64,000 nucleotides of DNA from Lingula anatina (Eukaryota > Brachiopoda > Lingulata > Lingulida > Lingulidae). Positions 41,601-54,500 of the stretch are shown in pieces. The stretch covers positions 657,644 through 721,643 of the forward strand of contig NW_019775913.1 in assembly GCF_001039355.2 (NCBI RefSeq), read 5' to 3'. The notes beneath the pieces are model-generated. The model did not search any database. It was not told where the DNA came from and saw only the letters and a program-made list of their open reading frames with translations. The first letter of the stretch is position 1. Every line of letters starts with the position of its first letter. Made by a program: the position numbers and the translations under genes.

Positions 41601-44600
41601 TATCTATTATCTCCGCACAGAAATAAGAGAATACTGTAGCCAAAGAAATATCTAAGAGTTTCACAGTGAAAAAAGTACTTTTAAATTTGTGACCCTGACA
41701 TACAACCCTTGTAGAAGGTAGCACTTAAGAACTTGTGTCCGTTTAACCCTGACCTTAGAGGCATTTTCTGCATCCCCAAATGTACCAATGCTCCAGGGTA
41801 AATTCACCTTGTTTTCTGATCACAACATAACCCCATTACACAAAGGTCTCAATAGACAAAACAGAGATAAAACACATAAATCTTTCAACAAAGATGTCTT
41901 TGACATATCTATCTCAAAAATCTGGAGAATAAGCAAAAGCTTTCAAAAACAATTAAGCCATTAATACTGAGATATCATCAGAAGGTGTCTGTCTATCATA
42001 AAGAAAGTAATGCAACCAGGAACAAATTATCCCCGTTGTCCTATGGGTCACATTTGATGACAGAAACCTGATAAATGCCCCAGAAATATTATCAGCGAAC
42101 AACTAAATTTCCCAGGTGATAACATACAATTTGCCATGTGTCCAAGACATTGCATGTCTGACTACATCTATTAATTGTTAGTTGAAGCAATGGGTGTGGT
42201 TATTACAGGATCTTGCAAGACTAATTCCCACTAGATGACTTTAAAAAATCCATCAGCCAAGACTGTCATCATTGTTAAACATTATCAAGTGTCAGAGAGG
42301 TCCCCAAGGCAGTAGGTTTACACACACGCACACACACACACATGCAATTCCAAATCATAAAATCTCGCCCATGAGGGTTTACTATTTACAACAAAAGCCA
42401 TTAACCTTGGTATTCAAGCTTCTGTTCATATTTTTTTCAAAGATAATGAAAACAAAGTTCAAAAGTATAATCTAAAAGGTCACACACGAAGCAATTCTAT
42501 ATATACAAAGTGCATAACAGATCCTATTGTATACACTATAAATTGCATGAATGGAATGCAGCATAATGCAAGAAACATGCCATGAGGTCTAACAACTATA
42601 AACATACACATATAAAACCTGACTACCTTCTTAAAGATGGAGGTACATCTCAGGATTACCATCATTTTTTTCAATGAGAATAGAAAGGTGACAAGGAAAA
42701 TATGCCATTGCCCCGTTAATATCACAGGAACTGGCAGGGATAATCTTAGATCTACCAAACTGTTTACATGATTTGTACTTGTGTAAACAGCTTCTATGTA
42801 AAATCAAGTGAACCGAAAATGAAACTAAAACAGGTAGCAATTAAAACTTCTAAAGGAGCATTTCACTCATCTTTATCATAGCATATATGCTTCTTCAAGC
42901 AACATAAGCACTCCTTATGAAGATCGGATAATCTGTTCAATTATTATTCAAAAGGTAAGAAAACCAGTTACATCCTAAAAACTAATCACTAGAGGTGAAA
43001 AATTTCAATTAAAAACTAGTTATGTTGTCTAATAATTCACTGCACAATGTTTTCATGGAAAACAGGTGATGTTAGCCGAGCTTCAGCAAATTCAGTGTAA
43101 AAGGGTCATTGTCTTCACTTTTATTATCTCTTAAAACCATTCTACCGTAATGGCCACTATGGTTCAAATGACTACATACATCATGCCCAGCAAAGTTATT
43201 ATGATCTCCTTTAAACCCTGTTATAATGATACCTGGTACACATCTTCATTAGAGCTTTTTACTGAGAACCATCTTGCAATTTCCTGGATGCATTGCTGCT
43301 GCAAGGAGGTCTTCATGCAGATACTAATTAAAAACCAGACAGAAAGAAAAACAAAATGAGGGGCCAGACTCTGACAAAGCAGTTCAAAATGTTCCAATTA
43401 AATTAAATTAAATCAATTAATGAAGAAAGTGATCAATGTTATAGTGCTCACAATGATAAGATCCAGAATATTATACACAGCTTTTGGAAGAACACCAGAA
43501 TACGAGAACAAATAGATAAATACTTTGAATAAGTAATTAAAAGAAGGCAACAGTGCTCTGTACTTTAATTCTGCTTTCAATGCATATGTTATAATATATG
43601 ATATTACAATCATTAAACATTAAATTTTTCAATTGATAAAAAGATTAGAGAGAAAAAATTTAAACCAATCTTTTTTTTTTTGTCCTCAGGCATGGCTATC
43701 AATAACAAACATCATTCAATTGGAGAAAAAATCCATTACAGCAAATAAATGTAAAAGGGGCCATAAGGTTAAGGCAGGAGGTTGACCCTGGGGTCAGGTG
43801 ATCACCTTCCTTAGACACACACTTAGACACCAGAGGGCAGCCATTTGCAATTCATGAAGGTTCAATGTTTCTTGAATATCATATCAAAAGGGTTGTCAAG
43901 TGAAGCCCGTATCAGAGACTGTCTGTTCAAATCTGCACCAAAGAGGCTGTCAATTCAAACAGAGTCATCAAGCTTCATTAAGTGTTCTTGGCTATGAGAG
44001 AAATGCAATCGAGTTTTTAGCACTTGTCATGCAAGAACTAACTGTTGAAATGATATAGTTATGTTTATTTGATTTTACCTCAAGATAGCAAATAAATCAT
44101 ACCAACACACATTCAAATTCAGTTCCTTGGAGACAATATCTACCTTATTACTAAAATATAATTGTGCTATTGATTTGAAGACATTTCAAAATTCTGACCG
44201 TAACAGAGAGCCATGTCACCAGTCCATTGAGCTTGAAAATGTGATCAATAGCCAGAGTGTAATTGGGTGTCCTTTTCCAAGAATCCTTTATGACTCACTT
44301 TAATAATGGCTTAGGTAATAATTTAAGTAAGTTGGCTAGAATGCAAATGTAGAAAAAAGTGCAAAATTCTGATGGGGGAAAATTCCTGAAACCTATTGTA
44401 ATTATTGTGACTGTGTTGCTAGTTAACAACTGTTTTTTTATTTAATCAAAAATTAATTCCTAGGTCTCATTTTTGTCATCAATAACTGACCTGACAGATG
44501 TGTTTTACAAAAAGTAGAAATACAACTAGACAAACAAACAAACAGAAAAAGCCACATTCTGCTCAAAAGTGAGCACATGCCAATTAGAAATTCATAAAAC

Positions 44601-47600
44601 ATTCTGAACATGAAGGTTTGGCCATTTTATTTTCTTACTTTAAAATAGTGGTCCATTGCCATCTTATTGGTTGTCAATCTATCATAGGTCCACTAATTTA
44701 CATTAACTATCTGACTTAAATTTGCATATGCCAATCTTTTTTTGAAAGAGATTTGTAAAACCCATTTCCATTGAGACACTTTTTATTAACTTTTAAATTT
44801 GAAATATTTAAATGCTTCTTTTGAACTAAGGGAAGCTCACAAATATTCTGCCCTTGCATTTTCTCTCAAAGACAATCAAATAATTCCATCAGAAATGCTT
44901 GAATTCATATATCTGATAACGTGCTCCTGCCTGTCACGAGAACTTTATAATCTGCTACTATTGGCAGGTGAAAGTCTTGATCATATTATATGTTACATCC
45001 GGTATCTTCAATCTAAACAACGTGGGAAATTATGACAATATATAACGTGTAGTCTTCTACTTCATTGATGGCAAACCATATAGCTTAACAATGTATCGGG
45101 ACCCAAGATGCATGCATTTATGTTGACAGATAAATTGGAAAATGTGTTTATACTTGAAATTTGGAATCATATATATTTGTATTGCCATTTATCTGAAACC
45201 ACTGATGTCCAGTGTTGTCCAGTGACTGGACATCTTTTAACCATTTACCATTTTTTTGGTGAAAATTATATCTTTACTTGTTTGCGCTAACTGCTGCTCT
45301 GACAATTAAGACATACTGTCTAGAAAGATGGCATCCTGGCGATAAAAAAAAAAGGGGGGTAGAAAATACTGTGCACTGATTGGTTCAGAATGGGCAATGA
45401 TTGACAGCTGATAATTGGTCACTAGGTATTGCCTGTACTCTGTTGGTCTGATAACAACAGTTGTTACTCTTCCCAGTCTAAAGATACCCTTGTCTGAACA
45501 TACCACTATTGTAGCCCACACATCCAAACATGGTCATTTGTGGTAAGGATCGATTGGCTCCAAAAAACCTGAAACCTCCATATACATCTTGCTGATTAAT
45601 CTTTTCTGGGGTAACTAACTCCCCCCAGGGGCCCCATAATATTTGTCCAGAGGATTGCTTCATGGTTAATTGAGCACTCTGATAGACTTAACAGCAAATT
45701 AGAAAGGACAAGTAAAAAAAAAAAGGAAACAAAACTTCTTAAGGTTGTAATAGTTTTACAGGTTCAATGCAGAGAGAATCCAGCTTGCATGTACAATACA
45801 TATACCACATATATCTGCACCACTGATAAAATTTTGAGCATAGAAAACAACCTCCACACGCTGACTGTCACACTAGCTGACACTGTCACAACAAATTTTG
45901 CGGATGACAAACAAGAAAGCAGGCAGTCAGGGCCGGGTAGGATGGAATTCTGTGTCTTTAAGACTGTTAGTATTTTCCAGGGACACCCTTTTTATTATGC
46001 AAAATGGGCGATTTTGCTTCTAACCTGGGCTCCTTAACTCGAAAGCAACGCGTATTGCGAATAGTGATATCACATAAAGGCTACAATGTATAATATGGGG
46101 CGAGTATGGGCCAGTTATGGAATCTAGACGCTTGCGCTCAGTTGCAATGCGCAATGCTTTCGAGTTACGGGCCCTGGCCGGGTTTAGACACCTGCGGGAC
46201 TGTACAGGGACTGTACAGAAATCTTCAAGTTTGAACTTCTGGACTTGAAGTTTCTCATGACTTATGATCTCATGAAAAGCTATTAAATAGGTAGGGGAGA
46301 AGGGACACATGCACTTTAATTATACTTGTATTAATGACCTGAAATGCAAATAAAAATATGGTAAAAAAATGATTAAAAAATCAAAATGTATATTATATTC
46401 AAAAGTATTCAAGTCCTGGTAACCTTGTCACCACTGCATGGGGAGAACATAGCATGGTCTTCTACTCTTCCTGTGAAAGAACAAGCTCATATACATAATA
46501 ACAATATAACGTTAGCTATGACCCGAGTTAATGACTTGTGGAAGACGGATGCTATGGAAATAAGTGATAATGCTACATGGGTTGTCACTGAATGTCCAGA
46601 AACACCCATGGAGTCATTTGAAAGCGCAGTAGGAAAGAGAGCAAGTAATCCCCAGACAATTGTTATAGACGCAATTTCCAATAGAATCATCCACTGTGCA
46701 ATCATTGAACATTATGGAAATTAAGCCAAATTTACAAAACAATAACAGCATGTATGGTCTAAACAACAGCAGTATACTCCCCAATGGTACCATAGCATCC
46801 CAGAGTTGCACTGAACTTGAAGGCATTTCTTCTTTCCACTTGTGTAACATGTAATAACAAAGCAAGAAATAAACAGATGAATGAATAGATAAATGGACGA
46901 TAGCATGCAAGGACAGACAAACGGACACAGGATAAATTAGTTAATAAAACATTCATTTTCTGCGCAGCTTCACAAACTCATAAATCATACAGTGCACAGC
47001 TATACCCCACTAAAACATTTATATATACACACCCACCATTTATAAATATGCCGTCATTCATAACCTCATAAAAGTTTAAATTGTAGTGAACTTATGAGCC
47101 AGAGTGAAGAGTGAAAATAAAATTAATTATAAACGTGGTCTGCGTTTAATTAAAAGAGTGGTGTCATTAAGAGAAAAATAAATTAAAAGTAAATTCCCCA
47201 AAGGGACTTAGTGCCACACTGCAATTAAGATGTGAGAAATTTATCTGATCATCTAACAAAGAAGTGCACTTGAACGGTAAATTCAAAGTGACCTAGTACA
47301 GACAGAATCATAACAAGAAAACAAATCAGGAAAAATAGAAAGATGAATAAGGTATTCTTTTCTATTCCTGGCACAGTTCATAAAAGCATTAACTTTGACT
47401 GTACACTGTAAAAAAATCCATTCCTGTTACATGTAGCTACCACGGTGATTACAATATAAAAACCTCTGCAAAGCATTATCTGTCTTTTGCAAAAGATGGA
47501 AAAATGTCTGAATTCATAAAATTGAGCTTCCATGTTCCCACATTCAATGTTTTGGTTACAGTACCATCCTCTTCACCTCAAAAAAATTGATAAATTGGAA

Positions 47601-47739
47601 CTTGTCATTACTCTTGAGATTGCCAAGATCCAGTACATATATCATTTCTTACCACAGATAATTATTAGAAAATCTTGGGTCATACATTTAATTTGCTCTT
47701 TACAGCAACTCACTCTCCCAATGGGCAGGAGAGCAGATT

Positions 47740-47773
<34 letters not shown>

Positions 47774-50700
47774 ATACCAGGTATGTATAGTAATGGGGTT
47801 CTTGCAGTGGTACTTTTTGAACTACAAAACTTGTGTGTTTACAGAGGAGATTTTTCTGGCATAAAGTTTATTGCCCCCCCCCCCCCCCCCTTGACCATCT
47901 TGGTTACTCCCTATTTACTGAACATGGTGATCATACTAATATTATCTACCTAAAGCCAGTTCTGAAAAAGAGGACCTTGTTACCCACTTGTTGACCAAAC
48001 TAAAGAAACTGTCTGAAACATAGATCACATTTTGATGCTGTGTTGGCCCTTTTTTAACCAAAAAGATGGTTCCTTTGAAACACTCCCCTCCCACCCCAAC
48101 TAGACTGGACATTTGCAATGTGCCCTTTAAGAAACTTCATCCTAACATCACCTAAAGATCAGAAAACATAAGAACCCAGAATTTTAAACTTATGTTTAAG
48201 AAACTTAGGTCTGCTCACATCGAATAGACAATTTCTAGTTAGCTTTACCAGTGACCAGAAACATACCGTAAATCCAATTGTCACAGCTAGCCTGAATGCC
48301 CTTACAGTGTCAGTTGCTAAATTTACAAGTGCAAATGAAATGGAGATTTAGGGAGTCAACTGTAAGGGGAGAAGTCCTTAGACAACAAAGGCTTGGTGAA
48401 ACTGATCCCTAGTTGTGTGGTAACATCAGGACGCCAATTTCCTGTTAAGTTTGTCTGGTTTTGACAGAAGCCAACGCCTAAGAGGGTCACATGACACAAC
48501 AGGGTGAATTTATCTACAGTCAAGACCACCTGAGCCGTCTGCCATTACCTATATCTTCCATTAAATACCTTGGTTTGGGTGTCTGCTTGCACAACACAGG
48601 TATATCACAGCGGAAAACACATAAATAAAAGATGGGAATCAATACTGTCTTTACTCAGGTACTGTACGTTAGGTCTCATGACAAGAGGGATAACAGTGTT
48701 TTGTTTCCAATGTAGTGTATATATAGCCAGTGTATAGCCAGTGAGTGTATAGCCAGTGAGCCATCTACTCAACATCTGTAAGGCCTGTTTTACTGGCTGG
48801 CTTAATTGTCAATATTCTCAGTACCACCTCCCCCCCCCAATCTCCAATTGTCAAATATAAAAGTTTGGCCAGAACTGAACTTGGGAACTTGTACCAGCGA
48901 GTATAAAATTTGATGCACAGTTTAAGGCCCCATTCCCATAGACATCAACCCAACTCCAAGGGGACTCTTGCTGCATGCAATCAGTTTCATAGACTAACAC
49001 ACCTCTTCCTAGTATTGAGTCCAACACAGAAAGCTGGTGATTATTACGGTTCTGCAGCACTTATTTTTTCCCATTGTTATGTAATATTGCTTACTGAACT
49101 GCACCTTCCAAGACTCACTGTCCATCAATTCAATAATAACTCTAGAATGGAATCTATACTAAATTGACATTCCAACCTTTCTGCACTGCACTTGAATCTG
49201 GCAGCAATTTCATTCCAAAGAAATTCATATTTTTTATAGTAGCTGTCCTATAATAGCCATCTCTTATCCCAATACGTCAATTTCGTACACAGTTTATTCC
49301 ACTAATAATACCCATTAGTTCATTTTCAACTGTTATTGCCATAATTTTCATTCTTACATAAAAAAAAAAATATTGTTGACAGCAACTTACACACAAATAG
49401 GTATAACAACATATTGAGGTCATGCAGTCATCTGCACAACATTAAAAGAACTTATTTCTAACTGAATAGCCAAACAGGCTGGTTCTGATGTGGTCATGTT
49501 GTCTGAATTCCTTTCTTTCTTTATTACAATAGGGATGACATTTAACTAATTGACAATCAGTTTCGCTCTATGGCATCAAGTGTGATGCTACATGTACTGT
49601 ATCAAAGTCTTCCCAAACCAAAATGTATTGCTTGAGCTACAAATTAGCTGCAAAATAATAAGATTTCATCAGAACATTTCTAGACATGTACTGAAAATAT
49701 CCCCAGGAGTAATATTTTGGAAGAAAGTTTTACTTTGCATAAAGTTAAAGGATGAATATGCAAGAAACCAACTATAATCAGCAAAACTGGCATATATACA
49801 AATGCTCTACAAAAAATCAAAGGTGCAGATTCTATGAAGTCTAAGAAACATAGACAGTACTTTAAATGAAGAAAAAATATTGTTAAATTTTCCTTTAAAC
49901 ATCAGAAATGATTATCCAACAAAGCATTAATTATGATATTACATAACAGTAAATTAAAGGTCAATGCTTTAGTGAGTTGATGAAGCCTTAGCCAAAGTTG
50001 GCCTCCCAAGACAGGTAGACCTCACTGCAATGGACCGTTCACATTAAAGATGCTTCAGGACTTCAAATACCTGGGCTTAATGATGAGCAGCAGCACAGAA
50101 GCAGATAGTGAAGCCAGAAAGGGAAAGGCATGGGCAGCATGAAGAGCATGTTACAAAATGGACAAGATCTAGAATAGTCAAACCTGAGCAAGCAGAACCC
50201 TGAAGACCACATATAACTGATATTTACAGTGGAAACCATGCATTCCGAGGTGAAACACACAGCTTGAGTTAGAAGCAGGAACAAGAACTCCATGGCTCCT
50301 ACACAAGAATGTTCCAGGAAAGCAGTGCGATATTGGACATCAGATGGAGGGAACGTATCCTAAATAATCAGCCATACAGAGAACCTGCCAAAGATCTCCA
50401 CCAAGATTGGATCAAGAAGACCAAGGCTGGCAGGTCAAAGTGCCCCAGACATCTGGTAGAGGCTGCTACCAACATTGTGCTATTGGGACCTGATAGGGAA
50501 AGCAGAGTATAGAGCCACTCAGAATAGACAATCCAAGTACTAACTGATCTGCTGACTAAATATGGCAGACCTCACTTCCAAAGTGATGCCGCTGATTTCC
50601 GATGGTCTCTCCACCTCCACACACGCCAATAAATGGATTAAATCTTGTCTCCGAAGTTTAATTGCTAGGCCCCTGCAGTGACCGTATGTGTGGAGGCGGG

Positions 50701-51531
50701 GAAATCATTATGGAATTAGCGGTATCGCTTTTGAAGTGGGGTCTGCCATTTTTAGTCAGTGGATCAGTTGGTACTCTGACCATCTATTCAGAATGGCCCC
50801 TAAGGGCCAAAAAAATCATTTATTTATAGTTTTCCTAGAACCCAAGTATGAGACTCAAGTTTAAATTTGTAAGTAGGGTATAAAAGGAATCTTAAAGTTA
50901 CAGTATTATAAAAATTCCCAGTTAAGGGGAAAGACACAAGCACAAGAGTTGCACACTGCTCATGCTACCCCTTAGTTATAAATACACAAAAGGAACTTGG
51001 GCACCTACTGCAGAATACACAGACTAAAACTACATCTGAACATGCAATGCTGAACTGAGTATGTATAAGAAATATTAGAACAGGAAATAACAGGAAACCA
51101 GTGTTGCATTTTTCATTGGACACAAAATACCTAAACGTTACATTTTTCATATTCAGAATGATAATCATCACTGCACAACTTGAATGACAAAGTATGATTG
51201 CTTATCAATGACAAAAAAACCTTTAATCATCTACACAAAGATACAGTCTGCAATAATCTTTATTTCCATTATAAATGATAAGGATAGGCTTTTGTGAAAA
51301 AAAGAAACATAATGACGTAATACTTTCCTAAATGGAAGCAGAAAATCCTAGAAGAGTTATTCAAATGTAATAGTTATCTCCAGCTTTCAGTATGATTTCA
51401 CTGTCATCACTGTGGTAATCACGGGCAGAGCCAGGAGATCACTGCTGGCTAACCCCCTTTCTCCTCTTGACAGATGTCATTTTTTCTCCCTTTTTTTGAG
51501 ATTAGTACAAGGTAGAGGGGGTCACATGATT

Positions 51532-51586
<55 letters not shown>

Positions 51587-54500
51587 ATATTTTGTTTTAG
51601 TATGAAATATACACCTTCCCTGTGGATGCATACTACCTTGACACAGAGTTAATACACATACATGTACAGGGCTGTTCCAATGTACCTGTTCACTCACAAA
51701 TGTTGGGACTTTGTCAGTGTGCAGCAGTACAGGTAGTGCCACGGATGTCAATTAACCTTATCAAAAAGCAGACACGCTGGAATTCTGGGCAACCAAAGCA
51801 CTGACTGCGTCTCATAAATGGCAGATTCCAAGTCATTAAGGGACTCCCATGGGAATGATTAACAGCAGGAGTCTTAATTGAATCATTAATCTTTTCCTTT
51901 AAAACTCTCCAATTGTCAATACTGTTGAATACCAGTGTCTTTGTATTAATCTCTCAGATATACCAGCATTTACCCATATAGCTTAAATACTAACCAAACA
52001 GAAATGCACATGTATATGATATATACTAAATGCAATTGATAAAAAAGTATTGTTTCACAGTTCTGACAAAAAAAATATGATTCAATCTTAATGTTGTCAC
52101 CATATCTTACTGCAATTAAGGAGGTGCTGGCAAAGTTTTTTTTATCAATGTTATGGTGTATTTCTATAATAACAGTAATTTTGATGATGATGTAAATAAT
52201 AATAATAGTAATAATAAACATTGCTGAAATGGCAACATCTGGTTATGTGTTGAAAATTAAAAAAGTGACAAAACTGATAAACAATAGATACTGTATAAAT
52301 TAAAACATGTAAAGTAACAAAAAAAAATCAAAGTCTTTCCTTATGACAAGTAATCAGTACCGTAGACATGAGGTGTTACAAATCTCAGTGGAAATCATGG
52401 TATACAGTATTGGAAGGCAACCTGTCCAAGGTCACTGGAATACATGTAGGTAGCCAGGAGCTCTTAGAGGCCATTCACAATTAGAAGATCCGAGTGTTAA
52501 CTGGTCCACAGCCTAAAAATGGCAGACTTACATGAAAGGAAGACTGCTAAATCTTGTAATGGTCTCCCTGCTTCTTTCAGGCCTCCTCGAGCATCGTCCT
52601 TGCAGGGGCACAGTAACTCAATTTGACTGGTTGAGGGACAATAAATAGAGGGGCAAGTGAGAGAGGTGGAGAGACCATTACAGGATGAAGCAGTCTTCCT
52701 TTCACATAGGTCCACCATATTTAGGCCGTGGACCAGTTAGAACTTGGATCTTCTCATTCTGTATGGCCCCTTAGAGCACATGACCTGTATTACTTATTTT
52801 AAGAACAAGGTAGTTATGCTGTAGTTAGTGTTAAATAACAGCTAGATACTGAAGGCCCAAAGACTAAATCAGGTCCAATATTTTGGAAGTGAAAATAAGA
52901 ACTCTGTAAATGTAACAAAGTCACATGATGAGCACCTTCTGAGCAGGTGAAGAAGTAAATCTGGGCCCTCTCTCCTTAAAAAAAAAAAAGAAAAAGGATG
53001 CAATTTTATACATTAATTTCTACTATAGAGCACATGCTTCATGTGTAGGAGTTGCACACATTCTCGTTTGACTTTCGCAGGTCTTTCCCTCCTTAAAGAA
53101 AGGAAATAGTGGTTTGACCTCTACCATTTCATTTAAAGTAATAAATGGGAAGAAGCGTGAGCCTCTTGCTTTCCCAAACACTTCCAATCGATCCAAGAGT
53201 CAAACTAAGTGAATTCTAAAACTTCAAAATAATAGTGAAAACATAAGATCAGATAGAAAACCCTTTCAACCCACGTAACACTTAAGTGTAAACTGTATTT
53301 GACAAGTAGTGCTAGTATTACGTATATCTGGGAGGCATACACTAGTGCCGTGCTGTGAAAACATATACAACAAGTACAGGTGTTTGAGCTTCTTACGTGG
53401 GTGAAAGTTAGAGCATGTTTTCAAAAATCAATACTACCTGTCTACTTATATAAATTTCATCAAGGTGAAAAGATCCAGTGGCATATGTTGCTTTCTCTTT
53501 CAATATATTGCCAGGTACAATTTGATGTATCTTATCTTGTTTTGCCAGCTTACTTTATCACTCCGTACATGTGGACGGGTAATTTGCAAAGATCAGTTCT
53601 GAACAAATATTGTGCAGTTTAATAAATGATCGAATTCCAGTCCAAGTATTTGACATGTAGACAGTTATGACATGGGGAATATAAATTTTGAGGATGTCCC
53701 ATTGTGATGTTGTCACAACTACCACAATTATATCACAACCTCACCACAACCTACACTGCAATGTGGTGCATCCCAGCACAACAAAAACAATACCTAGTTG
53801 ATGTCCCCTCTTCTAACTCCTATAACACTTTTAGATTGATGAATCTAACATTCATCATTGTTAATAAGCTGTTATTTAAAAAGAATAATAATAGAAAAAT
53901 AAAATGGTTATAGAATCTGAATGTCAGACAGAAAAAAATGGTGTTTGGGTATATAATGATCTTCTACTTCTTTCTTAATATAGGATCATTTTGCCTACAA
54001 CAATCTTCAAAATAATAACAGGCTCCATGAGAGAAAAAAACAACTCACATGTACAGAGGCAGGATCAGCCCCAGCTGCCACACACTCCTGAATAGCCTTG
54101 GTCTTTGCCTCATCTAGGGCACAGTTTCTGGCACTTTCAAATTCCAATTTTTCTGTTTCAGACACCTGCTGTCCCTGGAGGTATTTCCTGTCTGGAAGCT
54201 TCACGACATGGTCCACGCTGCCAGATACTTGACTCAGTGCAGCACCTACAGCATTGGCAACCTAGAATACAACAGTCCAGACAAGATGTATATTTATATA
54301 TCAGCCATACTAGACCAGACATGGGCCTAGTTTTCAATTCAAAAAAAAAATCTAAACATTTATCATGAGACCCAACACCTAACCTTGACAAATCTCAGGA
54401 ATCATCAGAATTGAATTAAAATACATGGAATTCTGCCTTTTCACAGAATAAGCTTTTGTCTTCTAGACTGACCAGAGTATCGGCATCCCAAGCGAAGGCT

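Larger units (their letters stand above)
30702..54048. other. Right half of the 40.3-kb intron
   Basis: No further exon of either gene is supported. It contains an (AATA)n tract (32527-32621), MITEs at 34668-34874, 40975-41157, 46027-46173, 48925-49060, 50513-50798 and 52469-52768, a decayed LINE tail (50040-50512), simple repeats (CA, GA, poly-C), small tandem repeats at 41344-41413 and 48718-48765, and a single unknown base at 38138. Open frames here are short and mostly simple-sequence derived. Confidence 0.6.
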
